Assembly (NCBI GenBank): GCA_902789725.1
Contig: CADAPC010000016.1
Location: 1-46,605, forward strand
Origin: an uncultured Bacteroidales bacterium
GTDB lineage: Bacteria > Bacteroidota > Bacteroidia > Bacteroidales > Bacteroidaceae
Length of the DNA: 46,605 bases
Direction of reading: 5' to 3'
How positions within the stretch are numbered: the stretch's first letter is position 1; each line of letters opens with the position of its first letter. Below the pieces are notes generated by a model. That model was given only the letters and a program-made list of their open reading frames with translations. It made no database searches and was not told the origin of the DNA. This document shows positions 42,131 through 46,605 of the stretch, piece after piece. A program made the translations under genes and the position numbers.

Positions 42131-43473
42131 TGTTTGAAAAAATTACTCATTTCTTCCACTTTCTCTTTGTAAGCAACCAAACTCTTGCTGAGTGTGTCGG
42201 CAATCTCCTCTCGATGTTCTTCTGCCAAGTGGATTGACTTGGTGATGTGCTCGCTCAAATGCTCGTCGTCAACATGGTGCAGGTATTTCTCTTTCAGTCC
42301 AGTCTCTCGCATCAGCGTGTCCAATCGAGCATCCATCGATACGGCTACTACGGGATGTCCGTGCTCCATGCTCAGCACGTTGGCATGGTAGCGCGAAGTG
42401 ACCAGCAAGTTGAGTTGGCGCAAAAGTCCTGTCATTTGAAACACATCGTGATGTTTCGATGTATATACTCCATGAGGCCCCTCTATTTGTCGCTTCATCA
42501 CGTTGCAAGCTTCAGCATCCAAACGTTCCATTCCTAAAATGATCACAAAGGCGTTCCGCTCTTTCTGATATTGGTTCGCCGCCTTAGCCACCTCCTGCAG
42601 ATAGTGGCTGAACTTCTTTCTGCGCTCTTCACTTTCGCTGAAAAAGTACATCATGTCATATTGCTGCGAGAAGTCTCGCGTCACCCATGCCATTACCCAT
42701 TTGCTCAACGATGGGCGCACTGGCCAGCAAAAGGGGTTGATAACCGCTACTCCCAGCAGGGGCTGCTTGCCGTCCCAACCATCGCTCTTCAGTTGTTGCC
42801 TTGCCCATAGCTCTCCCTCAGGCGTTTGAAACGTCCAGGCGGTATCGGTTCCCACATGTCCTTTCAGCCCTAATGCTTGCAGATTTTGGAGCGATTCTTC
42901 TGTGCGGACAATGAAATAGGTGTCGCTGCACAAATCGCTGCACAATTGCCCCAGCCATCCATCAACATGTCCCACCTCCGAACCGTAGGCAATACATGGC
43001 TTCCCTTGCCGTTTGGCTATACCTGCCGCGCCACAATAATAAACAGTCAGGGCATCGGCAAAAGTGCGCGTAATGGTGCTGCCTTCGCACAAAACGGCTA
43101 CATGGTGTTGTGAAATGGCGCGAGGTAACGAGAAGAAGAAGAACGTGGTGAACGAGAACAGACGAATTTTCGGACTGAAATAGCCTTTCATGGTGTTTTC
43201 GTCCAGTGTCATGACGGTCAGTTCTACCTCGTCGGCTCCAAACATCTGCTCCATCTGTTGCGTTAACGCTACCACCCGGGCATCTGCTCCAGTGTTTCGG
43301 GCTCCATTGTAGCCCAGTAGCAGTATCTTCATTGGGTGGCCTTTGCTCCACTCTTCATAGCGAGCAAGCCCTATCCGTGCTAAGGGTTTTGCCCATCCCG
43401 ACAAGCAAACAATGAGCCGTACAATATATGAAAGTAATCTGTCCATGCGTGTTAGTAGAGACTTTCCATTCAT
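42088..43473 (-). CDS. Polysaccharide pyruvyl transferase family protein
   Basis: From ATG 43473 the protein has 461 aa. After a hydrophobic, basic region (residues 10-35) the catalytic domain begins with MKILLLGYNGARNTGADARV, a close match to the CsaB/WcaK start (GYxGxxNxGD). CEGSTITRTF and GKPCIAYGSEVG follow, with LLVTSRYHANVLSMEHGHPVVAV near the end (the SxRxH motif of the family). It may add ketal pyruvate to a cell-surface glycan or lipid-linked sugar. ATG 43584 is less likely because the -7 box at 43531 lies inside that extension. It overlaps the reductase-ligase gene by 43 bp. Confidence 0.85.
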   Translation of the reverse strand: MNGKSLLTRMDRLLSYIVRLIVCLSGWAKPLARIGLARYEEWSKGHPMKILLLGYNGARNTGADARVVALTQQMEQMFGADEVELTVMTLDENTMKGYFSPKIRLFSFTTFFFFSLPRAISQHHVAVLCEGSTITRTFADALTVYYCGAAGIAKRQGKPCIAYGSEVGHVDGWLGQLCSDLCSDTYFIVRTEESLQNLQALGLKGHVGTDTAWTFQTPEGELWARQQLKSDGWDGKQPLLGVAVINPFCWPVRPSLSKWVMAWVTRDFSQQYDMMYFFSESEERRKKFSHYLQEVAKAANQYQKERNAFVIILGMERLDAEACNVMKRQIEGPHGVYTSKHHDVFQMTGLLRQLNLLVTSRYHANVLSMEHGHPVVAVSMDARLDTLMRETGLKEKYLHHVDDEHLSEHITKSIHLAEEHREEIADTLSKSLVAYKEKVEEMSNFFKQWIKDCFSSQEQQA

Positions 43474-43530
43474 CAGGTTCAGCCTCCAGTTTCCTGTTCT
43501 CTTTTTACCCAATTTATGTTGTTTACGATG

Positions 43531-43538
43531 CAAAATTA
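43531..43538 (-). promoter_or_regulatory. -7 box of the pyruvyltransferase-reductase-GMC operon
   Basis: Minus-strand TAATTTTG followed by GCA, 58 bp before ATG 43473. No TTTG at -33 is clear. The remaining gap to 43801 holds only the promoters listed next. Confidence 0.5.
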
Positions 43539-43624
43539 CGGAAAAATGCTTGCATAACAGGTACTTTGTTCCCTTTTTTAACAAACCTTAATGGAATTTG
43601 ATGTGCTAAATGGGAAAAGCATCG

Positions 43625-43725
43625 TATCTTTGTGCCATTCTTTGTTTTTTTAACATCGGAATGCATCCGATTTGTATTTTTTCTGAGAAATAGTAAAAAA
43701 GAATAATGAAAAAGTCGTACCTTTG
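43625..43725 (+). promoter_or_regulatory. Two -7 boxes upstream of the 53-aa peptide gene
   Basis: TATCTTTG (43625-43632) and TACCTTTG (43718-43725, followed by GCAG). Neither has a TTTG at the right distance. The nearer one gives a leader of about 70 nt to ATG 43802. Confidence 0.5.
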
Positions 43726-43801
43726 CAGCGAATTTTAAGCGAAAATACTAAGGCAGTACTTTGTGCTTAAACAAAATAGGTAACAAGATTAATATAATAA
43801 A

Positions 43802-43963
43802 ATGAAAAAAGAGTATTTTAAGCCTACACAGAAAGTTGTGGAATTGAAGAATCAGAAACTGTTGCAGGATGGTAGTATTCGAACTTTTAGTAGTTTTAAA
43901 ACAAATCTATCTGCTACTGATGATTTGGAATTTGGTGGTGGAGGCTATTATGAAGCCAGATAA
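43802..43963 (+). CDS. 53-aa small peptide of the MKKxYxxPxxxVVxL type
   Basis: MKKEYFKPTQKVVELKNQKL starts a 53-residue polar peptide. It continues through a Ser/Thr-rich middle (SIRTFSSF) to an acidic, glycine-rich end (DDLEFGGGGYYEAR). It has no signal peptide. Many short ORFs with this lead sequence (Lys-Lys, Tyr, Pro, Val-Val) occur in Prevotella and Bacteroides, usually alone and ending in Gly/Asp-rich tails. I know of no function for them. It is preceded by a -7 box and followed after 26 bp by a DUF362 gene. The leader-core look is compatible with a modified peptide, but no modifying enzyme is adjacent. Confidence 0.65.
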   Translation: MKKEYFKPTQKVVELKNQKLLQDGSIRTFSSFKTNLSATDDLEFGGGGYYEAR

Positions 43964-43989
43964 AATTACTCTCTAAAGACCAGCAAAAC

Positions 43990-44979
43990 ATGATGAAAAA
44001 AGTATGGGTAGTTGCCGTGTTGGTGCTGATGGCATCGGCATCGGCTTTTGCGCAGTCGAAAGTTTTTCTGACACGCGACATCACTCCTGAGTCGTTGGTG
44101 AAAATCTACAAGGCACTGGGCGTTCCAGCAAAGGGGCGAGTAGCCGTAAAGATGAGCACGGGCGAGGGGAGTAACCCTAATTATCTGAAGCCCGAATTGG
44201 TGAAAGACCTGGTGCTTGAGGTGAAAGGCACGGTGGTGGAGTGCAATACTGCCTACGGCAATGCGCCTCAGGACAAAAAGGATGAGCGCACAACGGCGGA
44301 GAACCATTGGAAGGTGATTGAGCGTCACGGATTCACAAAGTACTTCCCTGTTGATATTATGGACGAATACGATGAGATTCGTATTCCTGTGAAAGATCAG
44401 TCACACATCAAGTACGACATCGTAGGTGGTCACTTGGCCAACTACGACTTTTTGATTGCTCTCAACCACTTTAAGGGACATCCCATGGGAGGTTATGGAG
44501 GTGCGCTGAAAAACCTCTCCATCGGTTGTGCAAGCCAGAATGGGAAAGCTTACATTCACTCTGCTGGCAAGATGGAGAAACTCGACATGAGTAAGCTCTG
44601 GACCCCAGAGTTTATTGGCGACCAAGATGGATTCCTCGAATCGATGGCTGCGGCTGCACAAGCTGTCGTGAACTATTTCCAGCGCCAAGAGGGCATCATC
44701 TACATCAGTGTGATGAACAACATGTCGATTGATTGCGACTGCGTGGACCATCCGGCACCAGTCAAACTGGAAGACTACGGCATTCTGGCTTCGACCGACC
44801 CCGTAGCTCTTGACCAGGCTTGCATCGACATCATCAATCAGCAAAAGGTGACGCCTAAGAACGACCCTACTGACTTGCTCAAGCGTATTGACAAGCAGCA
44901 CGGCGTTCACACCATCGAGCACGCTGCCAAGATAGGCCTTGGCAGTCGTGAGTACACACTCGTTAATATCGACAAGTGA
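43990..44979 (+). CDS. Exported DUF362-domain protein
   Basis: The 329-aa protein has a signal peptide (cleavage after ASAFAQ, residue 22). Then comes the DUF362 domain: KGRVAVKMSTGEGSNPNYL, VVECNTAYG, DFLIALNHFKGHPMGGYGGALKN and DYGILASTDPVALDQACID, the standard closing block. Many DUF362 proteins are cytoplasmic and carry a ferredoxin domain; this one is exported and has none, though it contains CDCVDHPAP. It is probably a periplasmic protein of unknown reaction. ATG 43993 is an equal start. It may form a unit with the following lipoprotein gene. Confidence 0.85.
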   Translation: MMKKVWVVAVLVLMASASAFAQSKVFLTRDITPESLVKIYKALGVPAKGRVAVKMSTGEGSNPNYLKPELVKDLVLEVKGTVVECNTAYGNAPQDKKDERTTAENHWKVIERHGFTKYFPVDIMDEYDEIRIPVKDQSHIKYDIVGGHLANYDFLIALNHFKGHPMGGYGGALKNLSIGCASQNGKAYIHSAGKMEKLDMSKLWTPEFIGDQDGFLESMAAAAQAVVNYFQRQEGIIYISVMNNMSIDCDCVDHPAPVKLEDYGILASTDPVALDQACIDIINQQKVTPKNDPTDLLKRIDKQHGVHTIEHAAKIGLGSREYTLVNIDK

Positions 44980-45028
44980 TTCTTCTGCAAAGCCATTGCT
45001 GACGAGTTGCGCTTTACCCTTATTCTGT

Positions 45029-45886
45029 ATGAAATTTCAGACGTTAAATGTGATGGTAGAGCCGGTTAGAACGAAAATCGGGATGTTGCTCCTCTTCATG
45101 GCTCTGTTTAGTGCCACGCTGGTGGCAGCGTGTTCCCACGATGATAACCCTGCTGCGGGTGATGAAGGGAAGGTTGCTGAGATTGTGGAGCGAGGCACCT
45201 TGCTTGTGGGTACAACGGGCGACTACCGTCCATTGTCATTTCGTGAAAGTGACGGTGCCTATTGGGGCTTCGGCATAGAAGTGGCGCAAGCTATTGCCAA
45301 CAGCTTAGGCGTGAAGACTGAATTTGTGCCCACCTCATGGCCAACGCTGACAGCCGATGTATTGGCTGAGCCTCAGAAGTTCGACTTTGCCATTGGTGGC
45401 ATCACCATCACGGCGGCAAGGAAAGAGACGATGCTGATGAGCGAGGGCTATTTGGCAAATGGGAAGACCATTCTTTGCCGTGCTTCGGAGGCCGACCGCT
45501 TCCGGTCGTTGGCCGATATTGACCAACCCAAAGTGCGCGTGATGGTGAACCCGGGTGGATTGAACGAGAAGTTTGCCAACGAGAACCTCACGCACTCCGT
45601 CATCATCGTCCATCAAAAGAACGAGGAAATCCCTTCGCTCATCGCTGCAGGAGAGGCTGACGTGATGATTACGGAGATTACCGAAGCACCCTATTATGTG
45701 CAAACCGACACTCGGCTGGCAGCACCGCTGCTCAGCCAGCCGTTCACGCATGGGGAGATTGGCGTGCTGATGCAGCAGGGGCAGGAGGATTTGTTGCAGA
45801 AGGTGAACCAAACCATCCAGCAGATGAAGAAGGATGGCTCCCTGCAACGGTTGCACGAGAAATATGGGCTGGTGTATGCCTATTGA
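45029..45886 (+). CDS. Cyclohexadienyl-dehydratase-like periplasmic lipoprotein (SBP family 3)
   Basis: 285 aa from ATG 45029 (45053 also possible). A hydrophobic signal is followed by lipobox LVAAC and SHDD. The body is a family-3 solute-binding fold: LLVGTTGDYRPLSFRESDGAYWGFGIEVA, FDFAIGGITITAARKETMLMS, VMVNPGGLNEKFANENL, and ADVMITEITEAPYY. The last two match PheC-type cyclohexadienyl/arogenate dehydratases better than amino-acid-binding proteins, suggesting prephenate-to-phenylpyruvate conversion in the periplasm. No ABC permease is adjacent, which also favours an enzyme. Confidence 0.72.
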   Translation: MKFQTLNVMVEPVRTKIGMLLLFMALFSATLVAACSHDDNPAAGDEGKVAEIVERGTLLVGTTGDYRPLSFRESDGAYWGFGIEVAQAIANSLGVKTEFVPTSWPTLTADVLAEPQKFDFAIGGITITAARKETMLMSEGYLANGKTILCRASEADRFRSLADIDQPKVRVMVNPGGLNEKFANENLTHSVIIVHQKNEEIPSLIAAGEADVMITEITEAPYYVQTDTRLAAPLLSQPFTHGEIGVLMQQGQEDLLQKVNQTIQQMKKDGSLQRLHEKYGLVYAY

Positions 45887-45933
45887 TGATGATTAATGAG
45901 GCAATATGAATACAAACCAAATAGGACAAGTAG

Positions 45934-46335
45934 GAAACGAAATTATTTTTCTCCGCACTATTGCTTGCGGCAATGATGTTTACGCAATTGTCTTGTTCCG
46001 ACAATGATTCCTTTATCTAGGCACCACCATTTCCAATCAGCAACAGGGCAAACCTATATATATGGCCATCGACAAGATGGAGTATGACGCGGTGGAGCTG
46101 GGTAATCATGAGTTTGACTGGGGACTGGAGAATATGATTGACCCCGACGGCACGCTGCTCGACTATGAATACGAAGGGCAGAACTACGCCAACGAGGTGC
46201 CTGTGGTTTGCGCCAACATCTATCAAAACGGGACACGCCTTAGCAGCACGAAGGACTATGTCATTGTAGAGAAGACCGCAACCAACTCGCAGGGGGGTGA
46301 GGTGAAGGTGAGGATAGGAGTCATAGGCCTTGCTG
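45934..46335 (+). pseudogene. Broken 5'-nucleotidase/metallophosphoesterase lipoprotein gene
   Basis: A lipoprotein signal (TKLFFSALLLAAMMFTQLSC, then SDNDSF) can be read at 45934-46017 without a start codon and ends in TAG 46018-46020. In another frame from about 46020 come GTTISNQQQGKPIYMAIDKM, YDAVELGNHEFDWGLENM and VPVVCANIY, the middle of the 5'-nucleotidase N-terminal metallophosphatase domain (GNHEFDWG metal motif). The first metal motif is deleted. The match ends at VRIGVIGLA near 46333, where foreign sequence begins. It is a remnant with an internal deletion and lost 3' half. Confidence 0.75.
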
Positions 46336-46441
46336 AATTTTACCATAGTCTGTTGTGCTTTAATGTTAATCATGGTCGTAATCCTTTCTTTTTGTGTGGA
46401 GGCCTTCAAGTGCTGTGACAAATGTACCATTTGCAAAGGTA
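46331..46441 (-). pseudogene. 5' fragment of an unidentified gene with its promoter, cut by the 5'-nucleotidase remnant
   Basis: On the minus strand TACCTTTG (46434-46441) is followed by a leader with AAAGGA and ATG 46371-46373, encoding MINIKAQQTMVKFSKA before running into the antisense of the nucleotidase remnant near 46333. Promoter, Shine-Dalgarno and start look genuine, but the rest of the gene is missing. The product is not recognised. Confidence 0.4.
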
Positions 46442-46452
46442 ACTTGGATTCT

Positions 46453-46605
46453 TCACTTTTCACTTTTCACTTTATGCCGCCTCCTGTGCTTTCCATGTTT
46501 GCCAAACGAACTCATGCTATAGCTGAAAAGCTTCGAGTTGGGGGGTCCGTTGGTGTTGTCGCTGAAGTCTGCGTTGCCGTCATTGTTAAATTGAACGTTA
46601 ACGTT
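46453..46605 (-). CDS. 3' end of a gene entering from the right edge
   Basis: The frame is open from the right edge to TGA at 46453-46455, giving the last 50 residues: NVNVQFNNDGNADFSDNTNG, then NSKLFSYSMSSFGKHGKHRR and a basic tail ending KSEK. An alternating beta-like stretch closing in an aromatic, then a charged tail, recalls the end of Bacteroidetes outer-membrane barrel proteins, but this is a guess. The final codons fall in a GTGAAAA repeat (46453-46473), so the tail may be an extension by frameshift or repeat. Confidence 0.4.
   Translation of the reverse strand, partial: NVNVQFNNDGNADFSDNTNGPPNSKLFSYSMSSFGKHGKHRRRHKVKSEK

Noticed and set aside
46017..46463. 148-codon minus-strand open frame as a gene
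   Set aside because: Most of it is antisense to the nucleotidase remnant. Only the first codons behind the promoter at 46434 look like a true gene start, listed as a fragment.

Overview
The window looks like chromosomal DNA from a gut or oral Bacteroidales bacterium, most likely Prevotella or a close relative. Three things support this. Many promoters fit the Bacteroidetes form TTTG-N19/20-TAnnTTTG. The gene families are largely Bacteroidetes-restricted (DUF4924, DUF4827, DUF3836, BtuG-type lipoprotein, DUF3987/DUF5675). Shine-Dalgarno sequences are weak. The genus is inferred; there is no rRNA or marker search behind it.

Layout. 1-1972 is an accessory edge: a 5'-truncated DUF3987 helicase/primase-like gene, a DUF5675 gene, and a broken chimera of RecQ and HsdR fragments. 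2003-10161 (minus) is a housekeeping block: ECF sigma factor, fmt, ClC channel, tsaC, prfC, rfbD, DUF4924 and a LysE-type exporter. 10279-12524 holds a secreted esterase and a ROK sugar kinase. 12639-18325 is a vitamin B12 uptake operon: a promoter inside a 76-bp tandem repeat, a cobalamin riboswitch, then btuB-btuG-btuF-btuC, with no BtuD ATPase in the window. 18426-20878 holds an exported flavin reductase-like protein, a DUF3836 protein and a membrane-anchored LytTR regulator whose promoter almost touches its start codon. 20991-25151 (minus) holds glmM, DUF4827, flotillin and an NfeD-like partner.

25278-31919 holds DUF1846, a HAD phosphatase, an exported nitroreductase and a phosphate module (Na/Pi cotransporter, PhoB-like regulator, PhoR-like kinase) with overlapping genes. 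32163-35033 holds tRNA-Pro(GGG), a two-gene radical-SAM DNA-repair-type pair and an orphan vsr. 35107-37644 concerns metals: a CDF exporter, short ORFs, then a tiny winged-helix protein coupled to a ZIP transporter. 37652-43473 (minus) is a compact four-gene operon: pyruvyltransferase-like protein, a 901-aa reductase-adenylation fusion, a small ATC-hydrolase-like protein and a GMC oxidoreductase. I consider it the best candidate for an undescribed pathway. 43802-46605 holds a 53-aa peptide gene, an exported DUF362 protein, a cyclohexadienyl-dehydratase-like lipoprotein, the wreck of a 5'-nucleotidase and the 3' end of a gene entering from the right.

The window also carries several short tandem repeats (76, 11 and 9 bp periods). 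One of them lies inside the coding sequence of the fusion enzyme.
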